A DNA stretch of 64,000 nucleotides from Christensenella sp. UBA7862 (GCA_002500135.1 DLSM01000010.1:87649-151648), one strand, 5' to 3'; counted from the first letter of the stretch, positions 49,981-59,694 are shown. Translations and numbers: made by a program. The notes: a model not told the origin generated them from the sequence alone.

Positions 49981-50721
49981 ATGTTTTTTAAAAAGAAAAA
50001 AGAAAAAATTGATATGACACGCATGCCAAAACATGTGGCGTTTATTATGGATGGCAATGGACGCTGGGCAAAAAAACGTGGCATGCCTCGCACTTATGGA
50101 CACAAAATTGGCGTTGACTCGCTGTCTTGCATTGTTCGTCACGCAAGGGAACTGGGGATAAAAGTTGTGTCATTCTTCGCCTTTTCCACCGAAAATTGGA
50201 ATAGGTCAGACGAGGAAGTCACCGAAATTTTCCGCCTTTGCCTAGAACTTTTGAAAAAGAAAAAACAAGAGTATCTTGACTCTGACTTAAGATTTTGCGT
50301 GATTGGCGACTACTCAAAAATTGCCAAAGTGAACAAGGAATTGGTTGACGAAATTTCAGACCTTATTTCAAAAACAAAAAAACACACAGGCATGGTTGTG
50401 AACATTGCCCTAAACTATGGCGGGCGAGCGGAAATTGTGCGTGCGTGCAACAAAATCTTGGCAAAGGGACTTAGCGAAGTTGACGAAAAAACTTTTGCAA
50501 AATATCTTGACGAACCCGAACTTCCAGACCCAGACCTTGTGATAAGAACCAGCGGGGAAATGCGAGTTAGCAACTTTATGATGTGGCAAATGGCTTACGC
50601 AGAACTTTATTTCCCAAAGACCCATTGGCCAGACTTTAGGGAAAAGGAACTTGACGAGGCCATTGTGGCTTACCAAAGCCGAGATAGACGTTTTGGCAAA
50701 ATAAAAGAGCAAAAGGCTTGA
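49981..50721 (+). CDS. uppS: Undecaprenyl diphosphate synthase
   Basis: 246 residues from ATG at 49981 (GAGGA upstream); a longer frame from 49924 lies in frr. Motifs: HVAFIMDGNGRWAKKRGMPRTYGH, split here as AFIMDGNGRWAKK and YGHKIG, then FFAFSTENWNR, NYGGRAEIV, and DPDLVIRTSGEMRVSNFM. The family usually has RTSGExRLSNF-L. It makes C55-PP, the lipid carrier of wall synthesis. Ten bases after frr. Confidence 0.96.
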   Translation: MFFKKKKEKIDMTRMPKHVAFIMDGNGRWAKKRGMPRTYGHKIGVDSLSCIVRHARELGIKVVSFFAFSTENWNRSDEEVTEIFRLCLELLKKKKQEYLDSDLRFCVIGDYSKIAKVNKELVDEISDLISKTKKHTGMVVNIALNYGGRAEIVRACNKILAKGLSEVDEKTFAKYLDEPELPDPDLVIRTSGEMRVSNFMMWQMAYAELYFPKTHWPDFREKELDEAIVAYQSRDRRFGKIKEQKA

Positions 50722-50883
50722 AATTTTGCTCAAAATGTGATAAATTTGTGCATAAGTTGATGTTTTAAAACACATTCAAACCACTAAAATTACATTTTTC
50801 AACATATTTAGATAATTTTCTTCAAAAAATGTGTGAATTTTGGTGGATAACTTATGACGACTACATGAAAGAAGGATAAAAAA

Positions 50884-51825
50884 ATGAAAGATAAAGTTAA
50901 AATTGGGCTTTTACTCACACTGGCACTATGTGCAATGCTCGTGGTTGATTATTTCTCAACCTATGTGTTTGACGCAATCATTTTGACTTTTGCACTTTTT
51001 GCAACAGTTGAGTTTGCACGCCTGCAACTAAAGTCAGGCATGCCATGTTTCAAATGGGTGCCAGAAATTGCCACCACTTTAATATTCTTAACCGCAGTGG
51101 TGGGGTATCTTTGCTCACTTAGTGCAATCTTAATCTTTGTGTGTGAAGCAGTGGTTATTGGTCTTGTGTATCTCACAGTTTTCTTGGGCTCTGCCTTTGT
51201 TTTTAAATCTGACACAGAAAAAGACGAATTCCGCCAAGCGGTGGGAATGTCCACAACAAGATTTGCTTTTTTCAAATCTAACAACACTCTTTTCGCAATA
51301 TTGTATCCAAGCGTAATGCTCCTATTTATGTCTATGCTCAACCACTGTCAAGAGTTGGGACTTGTGGGCTTTTCTGCCAACACAGAAGGCTCAAAAATGG
51401 GACTTGTTGGCATAATTCTTATATTTGCAATTTGCTGCCTTGAAGACACTTTTGCAATGCTCTTTGGTACATGGATTGGTGGCAAAAAACTTTGCCCAAA
51501 AATCAGCCCAAAAAAGACAATTTCTGGTGCATTATTTGGACTTTTAGGCGGTATTTTAGGTGCAATTTTGGTCTATTTTGTGGCGGGAGCAATTTACAAA
51601 GATGTATTCTCTCAAGTCGCATTTTGGGAGTTTGCGATAGTTGGTCTTGTAGGCGCAGTGGTTGCCGAAGTTGGTGACATTTTTGAATCTGCCGTCAAAC
51701 GCAAAGCGGGTGTTAAAGATGCTGGCGACTTGTTCAGAAGTCATGGCGGCGTGCTTGACAGACTTGACAGCATAATCTATGCCACTCCATATGTCTTTGT
51801 TTGCTTGCTTTTCTTGTTTGGCTAA
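50884..51825 (+). CDS. cdsA: Phosphatidate cytidylyltransferase
   Basis: 313 residues with about eight membrane helices. The family signature is at the C-terminus: SPKKTISGALFGLLGG and VGDIFESAVKRKAGVKD followed by FRSHGGVLDRLDS. It makes CDP-diacylglycerol for phospholipids. Gap of 162 bases after uppS with A/T-rich sequence and no terminator; start behind AAGGA. In many Firmicutes dxr lies between cdsA and rseP; it is missing here. Confidence 0.95.
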   Translation: MKDKVKIGLLLTLALCAMLVVDYFSTYVFDAIILTFALFATVEFARLQLKSGMPCFKWVPEIATTLIFLTAVVGYLCSLSAILIFVCEAVVIGLVYLTVFLGSAFVFKSDTEKDEFRQAVGMSTTRFAFFKSNNTLFAILYPSVMLLFMSMLNHCQELGLVGFSANTEGSKMGLVGIILIFAICCLEDTFAMLFGTWIGGKKLCPKISPKKTISGALFGLLGGILGAILVYFVAGAIYKDVFSQVAFWEFAIVGLVGAVVAEVGDIFESAVKRKAGVKDAGDLFRSHGGVLDRLDSIIYATPYVFVCLLFLFG

Positions 51826-51935
51826 TAAATTTTGATTTTCTGTAAAAAATTAATTTGATATGACTTTAAACACAATGGTTTGTGTTAATTTGTTTGTTGT
51901 GTAATAGAAATATTATATAGGCAAAAGGGGAAAGA

Positions 51936-53231
51936 ATGAGTTTTTTTAGTTGGGTTTTGTATATCGCCATAGCTATTCTCGTGCTTATGGTTATGATAAC
52001 TGTGCATGAGTTTGGGCATTTCACCGCAGGGAAATTGTTGAAGTTTAAAATTAACGAATTTTCCATTGGCTTTGGCAAAGCATTGTTTCAAAAAAACATG
52101 AAAGACGGAACAAAGTTTGCAATAAGACTTGTTCCTCTTGGCGGATATTGTGCTTTTGACGGCGAAGACGAAGAGGGCGAAAAAGAAGGCTCTTTCAACT
52201 CTCAACCAGTTTGGAAGCGACTTATCGTGCTTTTCATGGGACCTTTTTTCAACTTTTTGTCAGCACTTCTTGTGTCAGTCATTTTCCTCATGTGCTTTGG
52301 CTATGCAGACAATGTAGTCGTGGCAAAAGTAAATCTTCCACCCTCAGCCACTGCTGAAACATGGCTTATGGAAGGGGACAGAATAACTGCAGTAAATGGC
52401 ACAAAAACTGACTTTGTTTATGATAATTATTTTCACACACTCATCACACAATATGACTATGACGAAGACTTTACAATAACAGTGGAACGCAATGGGGAAT
52501 ATAAGGATATTGTTGTTTCAAAGAAAGTGTGGGATAACGTTCCAAGCCAAGTTGTAGAAGGTTTTACTTATGCGAAAAAATATTCACTTGACGGCGAAAA
52601 CTATAATTACACAATCATTTACAATTCCGAACTTGTGGGCAAGTATCAACTTGCAAAATTGGACGGAAATGGAGTGCCAGTTGCATACTTTAATGCCGAG
52701 CAAACTCCAAACGGCTATCTTGTAAAAGAACCCGAACTTGGAAAAACATTCCTTATCGAGTCAACTTCAGAATCGGCAGAAAATTACAGTGATTTGACAC
52801 TAAAATCTGCCATTATTGGAATTAACACAGCAAACTACAAATATGGCTTCTTCGAGGCACTTGGCGGGTCGTTTGTGTTCTGCTTTAAGTGGGCGTGGAA
52901 AATTCTTATAATTTTGTGGCAACTTATAACTTGTCAACTTGCCATTTCGAACATAGGTGGAACAGTTACAACAGTTGTTACAATGGCTCAAGTTGCTCAC
53001 ACAAATATGGCAAATTTGCTTCTTTTGTTCCCACTAATTTCAATAAATCTTGCCGTGTTCAACCTTCTTCCATTCCCAGCACTAGACGGAGCAAGAATGG
53101 TGTTTGTGGGCATAGAAGGTGTGCGTGGCAAGCCAATAAATAGAAAAATTGAAGCAAATATTCACTTCTTTGGACTTGTTTTCTTGTTAGCCTTCGTTTT
53201 GATAGTTGACATATTACACTTTGTGCTTTAA
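51936..53231 (+). CDS. rseP: RIP metalloprotease RseP (site-2 protease)
   Basis: 431 residues. HExxH in VHEFGHFTAGKLL (about residue 26), a PDZ-like domain in the middle (residues 120-190: LPPSATAETWLMEGDRITAVNG), and the third zinc ligand in NLLPFPALDGARMVF (about residue 382). About four membrane helices. It cleaves membrane-spanning anti-sigma factors and signal-peptide remnants. Located between cdsA and the polC-type gene, as in Firmicutes. Confidence 0.95.
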   Translation: MSFFSWVLYIAIAILVLMVMITVHEFGHFTAGKLLKFKINEFSIGFGKALFQKNMKDGTKFAIRLVPLGGYCAFDGEDEEGEKEGSFNSQPVWKRLIVLFMGPFFNFLSALLVSVIFLMCFGYADNVVVAKVNLPPSATAETWLMEGDRITAVNGTKTDFVYDNYFHTLITQYDYDEDFTITVERNGEYKDIVVSKKVWDNVPSQVVEGFTYAKKYSLDGENYNYTIIYNSELVGKYQLAKLDGNGVPVAYFNAEQTPNGYLVKEPELGKTFLIESTSESAENYSDLTLKSAIIGINTANYKYGFFEALGGSFVFCFKWAWKILIILWQLITCQLAISNIGGTVTTVVTMAQVAHTNMANLLLLFPLISINLAVFNLLPFPALDGARMVFVGIEGVRGKPINRKIEANIHFFGLVFLLAFVLIVDILHFVL

Positions 53232-53240
53232 AATATATAC

Positions 53241-54818
53241 ATGGCAACAAAACAAGAATTTTTAAATTATATAAACAAAAAAACTTGCGACAAATTCAGT
53301 TTTATCAGACTGAAGCAGGTTTTTTTTGATGCTACAAAAAATTGTTGTAATATCCAGTTTATTTATCCCGCCGAAAAGACTTTGACCGATGACGATAAAT
53401 TGGAAATTGAACGAGTGGTGAGGGAATACATCTCCGCCCCTTGCAGTGTGAACGTTAGAATAAACAAAAGTTTTATTGAAGCACCACTTATTTTGGAGCA
53501 AACGCAGAAATTTCTTGCAAAAAACAACCCCATTGTGTCGCAAGCCTTGTCAAAAGAAGATATTGTAATAAATCTAACTTTCCCAATTGAGATAACCATA
53601 AAAATGGAGCAATCATTGGTTGACTATTTTGAGAAAAATAGCGTTGCTAGAAATCTTGAGAACGACCTAAAACAAAACTTTTGCACAGAGTTTGACATAA
53701 AAACTGAGTGCGTTGAAAAAAAAATAAATAGCGACCAAATGCTTGAAGATAGACTGCGAGAAATTAGGCTTAAAAGCGACTTAGACAGCCTTGTTGCTCA
53801 AAGTCACGACAAATATTTTGTGCAAAATAAAAGAGTTATTTTAGGCAAAGAAATTACACTTTCTCCACGTTACATAAAGAGCGTAAATAGGGAGTATGAC
53901 ACTTGTGTTTTGGGCGGAATGATTTGTTTCCTTACAGAAAAATCTTTTAAAAGCAAGCGAACTAAAGTCAATGAAAATGGCGAAGAAGAGCCAATTCAGA
54001 AGCCATATTTTTCCTTGCAACTTAAAGACGAAACGGGAAAAATGAATTGCGTTGTGTTTCCAAGCAAAGAAGGTTATCACAAAATGCACCTGCTTTCAAA
54101 TGGCAATACAGTTGTTGTTGAGGGGAAAATTACAAAATTTAATGGCGGGTTTGATATGACCATAAAAAACATTTCTCTTTGCGACTTGCCAGACAAAAAT
54201 GAAGTTGTAACAGTGGAAAATCAAGACGAAATTACAGATTATCGCTTTGTCAGACCACAAAAATACACAAGTGAAAGACAAACAAGCTTATTTTTTGAAA
54301 GAAAGTTGTCTGAACAAGTGGAAAGAGGGAAATTTGTTGTTTATGACCTTGAAACAACGGGTGTTGACCCAGCACGTGATGAAATTATTGAAATTGGTGC
54401 GTTGAAAATTGAAAATGGCGAGTTTAGCGAGTTTTGGACGACACTTGTGCGTCCTTCAAGACCAATCCCACCAGACGCAACAAAAGTTAATAGAATTACA
54501 AACGAAATGGTCGCACATTGCTATAATATCAGTCAACTCATTTCCGATTTTTATTTTTTCTGCAAAGGCTGCACTATTGTTGGATATAACAGCATTGCCT
54601 TTGACAACCTATTCTTGCAAAAAGCGGGCAATAACAGTAAAATCACTTTTGACAACCCGGTTTTGGACGTTTTTCTTATGGCAAAGCAAAAATTGAGGGG
54701 GCTTAAGAACTATAAACTTGGGACTGTTGCAAAATTTCTTGACGTGAACCTTGTTGACGCTCACAGAGCCTTAAATGACGTTATTGCAACTGCTGAAGTG
54801 TTCTTAAAATTGTATTGA
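53241..54818 (+). CDS. PolC N-terminal-OB-exonuclease protein lacking PHP and polymerase domains
   Basis: 525 residues. Residues 1-210 match the N-terminal domain of Gram-positive PolC, 215-320 the OB fold (YFSLQLKDETGKMNCVVFPSKEG), and 350-525 the DEDDh 3'-5' exonuclease: VVYDLETTGVDP, GYNSIAFDNLFLQ, NYKLGTVAKF, DAHRALNDVIAT. All catalytic acids are present. Full PolC is about 1,400 residues; here a stop at 54816-54818 ends the protein just after the exonuclease, and no PHP or polymerase code follows before rimP. It is at the standard polC locus (rseP-polC-rimP-nusA). Probably a free proofreading-type exonuclease. Confidence 0.85.
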   Translation: MATKQEFLNYINKKTCDKFSFIRLKQVFFDATKNCCNIQFIYPAEKTLTDDDKLEIERVVREYISAPCSVNVRINKSFIEAPLILEQTQKFLAKNNPIVSQALSKEDIVINLTFPIEITIKMEQSLVDYFEKNSVARNLENDLKQNFCTEFDIKTECVEKKINSDQMLEDRLREIRLKSDLDSLVAQSHDKYFVQNKRVILGKEITLSPRYIKSVNREYDTCVLGGMICFLTEKSFKSKRTKVNENGEEEPIQKPYFSLQLKDETGKMNCVVFPSKEGYHKMHLLSNGNTVVVEGKITKFNGGFDMTIKNISLCDLPDKNEVVTVENQDEITDYRFVRPQKYTSERQTSLFFERKLSEQVERGKFVVYDLETTGVDPARDEIIEIGALKIENGEFSEFWTTLVRPSRPIPPDATKVNRITNEMVAHCYNISQLISDFYFFCKGCTIVGYNSIAFDNLFLQKAGNNSKITFDNPVLDVFLMAKQKLRGLKNYKLGTVAKFLDVNLVDAHRALNDVIATAEVFLKLY

Positions 54819-54975
54819 TTTTTTTGGAATGGAAAAGTTGCAATTAAGTGGCATATTTAAAGGAGTTTTAAGACAATAAAATGACATTTTTGGGCAAAAA
54901 ATGAGTTTTCGCAACAAAAAGGCGAAAAATAGAGATAAATTTTTGAAAAAATGTGAAAAAAAGTGACACTGGGGC

Positions 54976-55004
54976 TTGATATTTGTAAATTGTTGTGTTA
55001 AAAT
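54976..55004 (+). promoter_or_regulatory. Promoter of the rimP-nusA-infB operon
   Basis: TTGATA (54976-54981), 17-base spacer, TAAAAT (54999-55004). The bases 54819-54975 upstream hold no gene or polC remainder that I can see. Confidence 0.6.
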
Positions 55005-55030
55005 AATTATGCTTTAAAATGTGTAGTTTT

Positions 55031-55051
55031 AAGAGTGGCTTGACCGCTCTT
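55031..55051 (+). promoter_or_regulatory. Leader hairpin of the rimP operon
   Basis: AAGAGTGG (55031-55038) pairs with CCGCTCTT (55044-55051, one G-T pair) between promoter and rimP start, without a T run. Could be an RNA stabiliser or a NusA-feedback element; role unknown. Confidence 0.4.
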
Positions 55052-55080
55052 AATTGCTATTTATAGAATGGAGGGAAAAG

Positions 55081-55545
55081 TTGAAGCAAACTGTTGCATC
55101 TATTGTTGAAGAAAACTTGAAAGATGTTGTCGCAAAATGTGGGTGTGAACTTTATGAAGTTGAATATGCAAAAAAGCAAAACGGCATGAATTTAACTTTG
55201 TTCATTGTGAAAAAGTCGGGCATCGTGAATATTGACGATTGCGAGGCAGTTCACAGAGCGGTTGACCCAGTTTTGGACGAGATAAACCCAACGAGCGACA
55301 CGCCATACACTCTTAACGTTTCATCACTTGGACTGGATAGACCAATAAAGTCGGACAAAGATTTTGAGTGGAACATTGGAAAAGACGTTGACGTTAAGTT
55401 GTTTGAAAAAATGCAAAACAAAAAAGAATTTGAAGGCAAGATTTTAAGTTTTGACGGAAAGATAGTCGCTTTTGATGTGGCAGGGGAAAAAATTGAAGTC
55501 CCAAAGACAATGATTGCTGGGTGCAAACTTCATTTGGACTTCTAA
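55081..55545 (+). CDS. rimP: Ribosome maturation factor RimP
   Basis: 154 residues from TTG at 55081, chosen because GGAGGG lies just upstream (a longer frame from 55054 includes that site). N-terminal domain: CGCELYEVEYAKKQNGMNLTLFI, DDCEAVHRAVDPVLDEI, YTLNVSSLGLDRPIKSDKDF (family: LEVSSPGLDRPL, here with Leu for Pro). C-terminal SH3-like barrel follows. It assists 30S assembly. First gene of rimP-nusA-ylxR-infB-rbfA. Confidence 0.94.
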   Translation: MKQTVASIVEENLKDVVAKCGCELYEVEYAKKQNGMNLTLFIVKKSGIVNIDDCEAVHRAVDPVLDEINPTSDTPYTLNVSSLGLDRPIKSDKDFEWNIGKDVDVKLFEKMQNKKEFEGKILSFDGKIVAFDVAGEKIEVPKTMIAGCKLHLDF

Positions 55546-55579
55546 TATGAAAGATTAAATTTAAGGAGAAAATATTAAA

Positions 55580-56713
55580 ATGGTAAACAAGGATTTTTTT
55601 GCAGCACTCGATGATTTGGAAAAGGAAAGGGGGATAAACAAAGAGGTTTTTGTGAATGCACTTGAAACAGCACTTACATCTGCATACAAAAAGAACTTTG
55701 GTGAGGCTATGAGTGCCAGCGTAAAACTTAACCCAGAAAACAACTCCATAAGAGTTTACAGTTACAAAACAGTTGTTGCAGAAGTGACAGACCCAGACAA
55801 GGAAATTTCACTTGAAGACGCAAAGGCAATCAAAAAGTCTTATGCACTTGACGACGTAATTTCACAAGAAGTTACTCCAAAGAATTTCGGCAGAATTGCG
55901 GCACAAATTGCAAAGCAAGTCGTTCTTCAAAAACTTCGTGAAGTGGAACAAGAAAATGCTATGAACGAACTTTCTGAGAAGCAAAACGAACTTGTAACTG
56001 GTCTTATTAAGAGAATTGAAAATAACATTGTTTATGTTGAAATTCCAGGCAGTTCACTTGAATGTGTTATGCAAGAGAAAGACCAAATTCCAGGCGAAAA
56101 CTATGCAATAGGTGAAAGAATTAAAGTCTATGTCAAAAACTTGAGAGATTTTAAGGAATATTCAAAGTCTTTTGTGCAAGTTTCAAGAAGTCACCCAGGG
56201 TTTGTGAAAAAACTTTTTGAACTTGAAGTGCCAGAAATTAAATCGGGAGATATTGAAATTAAAAATATCGCAAGAGATGCTGGATATAGGTCAAAAGTTG
56301 CTATCGTTTGCCACAATCCAAATCTTGATGCACTTGGTGCATGTGTTGGCAACAAGGGAATGAGAATTAACAACATTATCAGCGAACTTAACGGCGAAAA
56401 GATTGATATTGTGGAATATTCTGACAATCCACTTGAATATATCGCTCGTGCCCTAAGCCCAGCAAAAGTGTTGACGGTTTATGCCCTTGAAGGACAAAAC
56501 TACGCAAGAGCAGTTGTGCCAGATGACAAACTTTCACTTGCCATTGGTCGTGGCGGACAAAACGTTAGACTTGCAGTCAAACTTACTGGTTGGAAAATAG
56601 ACGTTAAGAGTGAGTCGGTTGCAAAACAACTTGACGGGGAATTACTTTTTAACCTAGAAAATGGACTTGAAGCAGAAAACACTGTGGATGAAGAAACGAC
56701 AGACAAAGAATAA
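55580..56713 (+). CDS. nusA: Transcription termination/antitermination protein NusA
   Basis: 377 residues, the Firmicutes length without the AR repeats of enterobacteria. N-terminal RNAP-binding domain (KEVFVNALETALTSAYKKNF), S1 domain (LVTGLIKRIENNIVYVEI), KH1 (VPEIKSGDIEIKNIARDAGYRSKVAI, DALGACVGNKGMRINNI) and KH2 (LAIGRGGQNVRLAVKLTGW). It modulates pausing, termination and antitermination. AAGGAGA ribosome binding site. Confidence 0.97.
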   Translation: MVNKDFFAALDDLEKERGINKEVFVNALETALTSAYKKNFGEAMSASVKLNPENNSIRVYSYKTVVAEVTDPDKEISLEDAKAIKKSYALDDVISQEVTPKNFGRIAAQIAKQVVLQKLREVEQENAMNELSEKQNELVTGLIKRIENNIVYVEIPGSSLECVMQEKDQIPGENYAIGERIKVYVKNLRDFKEYSKSFVQVSRSHPGFVKKLFELEVPEIKSGDIEIKNIARDAGYRSKVAIVCHNPNLDALGACVGNKGMRINNIISELNGEKIDIVEYSDNPLEYIARALSPAKVLTVYALEGQNYARAVVPDDKLSLAIGRGGQNVRLAVKLTGWKIDVKSESVAKQLDGELLFNLENGLEAENTVDEETTDKE

Positions 56714-56730
56714 TTTGTGTGAGGTAGAAA

Positions 56731-57000
56731 ATGCCAAAAAAACAGCCACTTAGAATGTGTGTGGCGTGTAGGGAAATGAAAGAAAAAGACGACCTTTTGC
56801 GAATTGTGAAAAATAGTCAAGGTGAAATATTTGTTGACGAAACATTCAAAGCAAACGGTCGTGGAGCATATATTTGCAAATGCAAAGATTGTCTTGCAAA
56901 AGCACAAAAGTCCAAAGCCTTGCAAAGAGCATTTAAGCAAAATGTTGGACAAGAGATTTATGAAGAGATAGGGAGATTTATTTTAGCGAATGAGCAATGA
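56731..57000 (+). CDS. rnpM: RNase P modulator YlxR (RnpM)
   Basis: 89 residues, DUF448. LRMCVACREMKEKDDLLRIVK and GRGAYICKCKDCLAKA are the conserved blocks (family: R.C..CR......LiR and GRGaYvc....C...A). Between nusA and infB as in most Firmicutes. In Bacillus this protein binds RNase P RNA and lowers its activity. Its end overlaps the infB start by 11 bases. Confidence 0.93.
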   Translation: MPKKQPLRMCVACREMKEKDDLLRIVKNSQGEIFVDETFKANGRGAYICKCKDCLAKAQKSKALQRAFKQNVGQEIYEEIGRFILANEQ

Positions 57001-59686
57001 AGAAAAACAACAAAATGTAAACAACATAAAGTCGCTTAGCAAGTTAAGCTCAGAAGGTTCTGTGCCTTCACTTTTTCGTGAAGTGAAAAGGGCAAAACAA
57101 CAAGCAATCACCATGCTTAATGCTTTAAGAGATAGGGCAAATGTCGTTCGCCGAGAGGAAGAAGACAAGGCAAGGGCAGAGGCACTTCGTGCGCAAGCAC
57201 AAAAAAGACTTTCTTCTGTGCAACAAAAAGACTCCGAGCAATCTTTTGCCGAACTTTTTGAAAAATCAACTGGTGGCACCTTGGAAGAAAAAGAAGCACC
57301 AAAGCCAGTTCAAGAAAAGAAACCTATTGTGGAAGAAAAACCTGCTCCAAAAGTTGAAGTTAAGGTTGAAACCCCTGCACCAAAGCCAGCACCAGCCACA
57401 CCAAAGCCTGTTATGCAAAATAGACCAGCTGCAGGTCAAGACAGATTTGCAAACAAGCCAAAAATGCAAAATCAAGCACCAAGGCAAAATGGTGGCGGGC
57501 TTAGACCATTTAATAATTATGCAATGCGTAACGACAAGCCAAGGCAATTTGGACAAAATAACAGACCATTCGGTCAAAACGCAGGTCAAAGACCATTTGA
57601 CAGACCTTTTGGGCAAAATCAAAACGGCAATCGTTTTGCAAAACCTCAAATGGGTCCAAATGGGCAAGTTAGAGCACAAAATAAGGCTTTGACAAGCATT
57701 ATACCAAGAAAAAATGCTCAACTTGAATCTGCAACTGCAGCCTTTGCAACAAAGGAAAGAGCGTTTGGCAATAAGAAAAAATCAAATGAAAGAGTGGACA
57801 ACGAAAAGAGAATCAACAAGAAATCTCTCCTTCGTCGTGGACTTATTGAAGAGGCAAACATTGAAGAGAGAATGGTCACTAGAAAACTTAAACTCAAAAA
57901 ACAAAAAGTTGACGTTGCTCCAATTATCGCTGCTCCTATTACAAACGCAGTTATCACAACAAACAACCTAACTGTCAAAATGCTTTCTGAAAAAATCGGC
58001 AAGCCAGTTACGGAAATTATAAAACAACTTATGGTTCTTGGAATTATGACCACAATCAACAGTCCAATCGACTTTGCAACAGCCGAACTTGTGGCAAGTG
58101 AACTGGGTGTAACCCTTGAACTTAAACTTGAAAAAACATATGAAGAAAAATTGAAGGAAAACGCCATTGATGACGGCACAAACACAGAAAAACGTGCGCC
58201 AATCGTCACTATTGTTGGTCACGTTGACCACGGCAAAACTTCACTTTTGGACTATATCAGAAAGACCCACGTCACAACAAGCGAAGCGGGTGGCATTACA
58301 CAATCTATCGGCGCTTATTCAATAAATTGGAATGGCGAAGACATAACATTTATCGACACCCCTGGACACGAAGCCTTTATAAATATGCGTAAGCGTGGCA
58401 CAGAAATCACAGATGTGGCAGTGCTTATTGTTGCTGGTGATGACGGCGTTAAACCTCAAACTATTGAGGCGATTAAGCATATTAAAGAAGCCAAAGCACC
58501 AATGATTGTTGCAATTACAAAAATTGATAAGCAAAATGTTGACATTGATAGAATTAAGCAACAACTTGCCGAACAAGAAGTCCTTCCAGAAGATTGGGGC
58601 GGCGATGCAATCATTGTCCCAGTGTCATCTGTCACAGGGCAAGGCATTGACAAACTTCTTGAAACAATTTTGCTTGTTGCAGAAATGCAAGAACTAAAAT
58701 GCAACAAGGATAGAAACGCAGTGGGGACTGTCATTGAAGCAACTCTTGACAAAAACAGAGGACCTATTGCAAACATTATTGTTCAAAACGGAACTCTTAA
58801 AATTGGCGACAGTATCGTGTCGGGCTTTGCACTTGGCAAGGTTAGAGCATTGGTCGATAGCCGTGGCAAAAATGTTCAAAAAGCAGGACCTTCAACTCCA
58901 GTTTCAGTTTTGGGCTTTGACAGCGTGCCAAAAGCGGGCGACACAATTCAAGCAGTTGACGAAAAGTTGATTAAAAACGTTATTGAAGAACGTCGAATTA
59001 AAATGGCGCAAGAAAAAATTGAACATGGTGCAGGCGTTAGCCTTGACGAATTCTTGGCAACTCCAGTTAAGGAAGATATGAAGACTCTAAACCTTCTTAT
59101 AAAAGCAGACAGTCAAGGTTCTGCCGAAGCACTAAAGCAAAGTTTGGGCGAAATTAAAAACGAAGAAGTCAAAGTGGAAATTGTTTCTTGCGGCGTTGGA
59201 AATATTAACGAAAATGATATTCAACTTGCAAAAGTTTCAAATGCAATTATCATTTCATTTGACACAAAAGTTTTGGGCAAAATTTCAACCTATGCAAAGC
59301 AAAATAAAGTTGAAATTAGAGAGTATGACATCATTTACAAGGCAATCGAAGACATTGAAAAACTTGCAAAATCTATGATGGCTCCAAAATTTGAAGAAAA
59401 AGTTGTGGGACATGCGGAAGTAAGGGCATTGTTCAAAATTAGCAGCGTTGGAACTATTGCTGGAAGTTATGTCACAGACGGCAAAATTGTCAGGAATTCC
59501 TCTGTTAAAGTTTCTCGTGGCGGAAAAGAAATTTTTGCAGGCAAGATTGCAACCTTAAAACGTGGCAAGGATGACGCAAAAGAAGTTGCTGCTGGATATG
59601 AATGTGGCATAAAGATTGACGGCTTTAATGACGTCCAAGAGGGCGATATTATTGAATGTATCGTCAAAGAACAAATATTTTCGTGA
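56990..59686 (+). CDS. infB: Translation initiation factor IF-2
   Basis: 898 residues. N-terminal 300 residues are disordered: a charged coiled coil, a Pro/Lys/Glu region, then a Gln/Asn/Phe/Gly-rich stretch (RPFGQNAGQRPFDRPFG), and the IF2-N domain (TVKMLSEKIGKPVTEIIKQL). The G domain starts near residue 405: IVGHVDHGKTSLLDYI, DTPGHEAF, ITKIDK. Domains II-IV follow to the C-terminus. It places initiator tRNA on the 30S subunit. The ATG overlaps the rnpM frame. Confidence 0.97.
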   Translation: MSNEEKQQNVNNIKSLSKLSSEGSVPSLFREVKRAKQQAITMLNALRDRANVVRREEEDKARAEALRAQAQKRLSSVQQKDSEQSFAELFEKSTGGTLEEKEAPKPVQEKKPIVEEKPAPKVEVKVETPAPKPAPATPKPVMQNRPAAGQDRFANKPKMQNQAPRQNGGGLRPFNNYAMRNDKPRQFGQNNRPFGQNAGQRPFDRPFGQNQNGNRFAKPQMGPNGQVRAQNKALTSIIPRKNAQLESATAAFATKERAFGNKKKSNERVDNEKRINKKSLLRRGLIEEANIEERMVTRKLKLKKQKVDVAPIIAAPITNAVITTNNLTVKMLSEKIGKPVTEIIKQLMVLGIMTTINSPIDFATAELVASELGVTLELKLEKTYEEKLKENAIDDGTNTEKRAPIVTIVGHVDHGKTSLLDYIRKTHVTTSEAGGITQSIGAYSINWNGEDITFIDTPGHEAFINMRKRGTEITDVAVLIVAGDDGVKPQTIEAIKHIKEAKAPMIVAITKIDKQNVDIDRIKQQLAEQEVLPEDWGGDAIIVPVSSVTGQGIDKLLETILLVAEMQELKCNKDRNAVGTVIEATLDKNRGPIANIIVQNGTLKIGDSIVSGFALGKVRALVDSRGKNVQKAGPSTPVSVLGFDSVPKAGDTIQAVDEKLIKNVIEERRIKMAQEKIEHGAGVSLDEFLATPVKEDMKTLNLLIKADSQGSAEALKQSLGEIKNEEVKVEIVSCGVGNINENDIQLAKVSNAIIISFDTKVLGKISTYAKQNKVEIREYDIIYKAIEDIEKLAKSMMAPKFEEKVVGHAEVRALFKISSVGTIAGSYVTDGKIVRNSSVKVSRGGKEIFAGKIATLKRGKDDAKEVAAGYECGIKIDGFNDVQEGDIIECIVKEQIFS

Positions 59687-59694
59687 GGTGAAAA

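Noticed and set aside
50751..50856. Inverted repeat CATAAGTT (50751) / AACTTATG (50849) between uppS and cdsA
   Set aside because: Eight-base arms about 90 bases apart without continuing pairing are weak in such A/T-rich sequence; no supported function.
54819..55080. A remnant of the PolC polymerase domain after the exonuclease
   Set aside because: I looked for polymerase or PHP motifs in the gap in all frames; it is short, A/T-rich and holds only the rimP promoter and leader hairpin.
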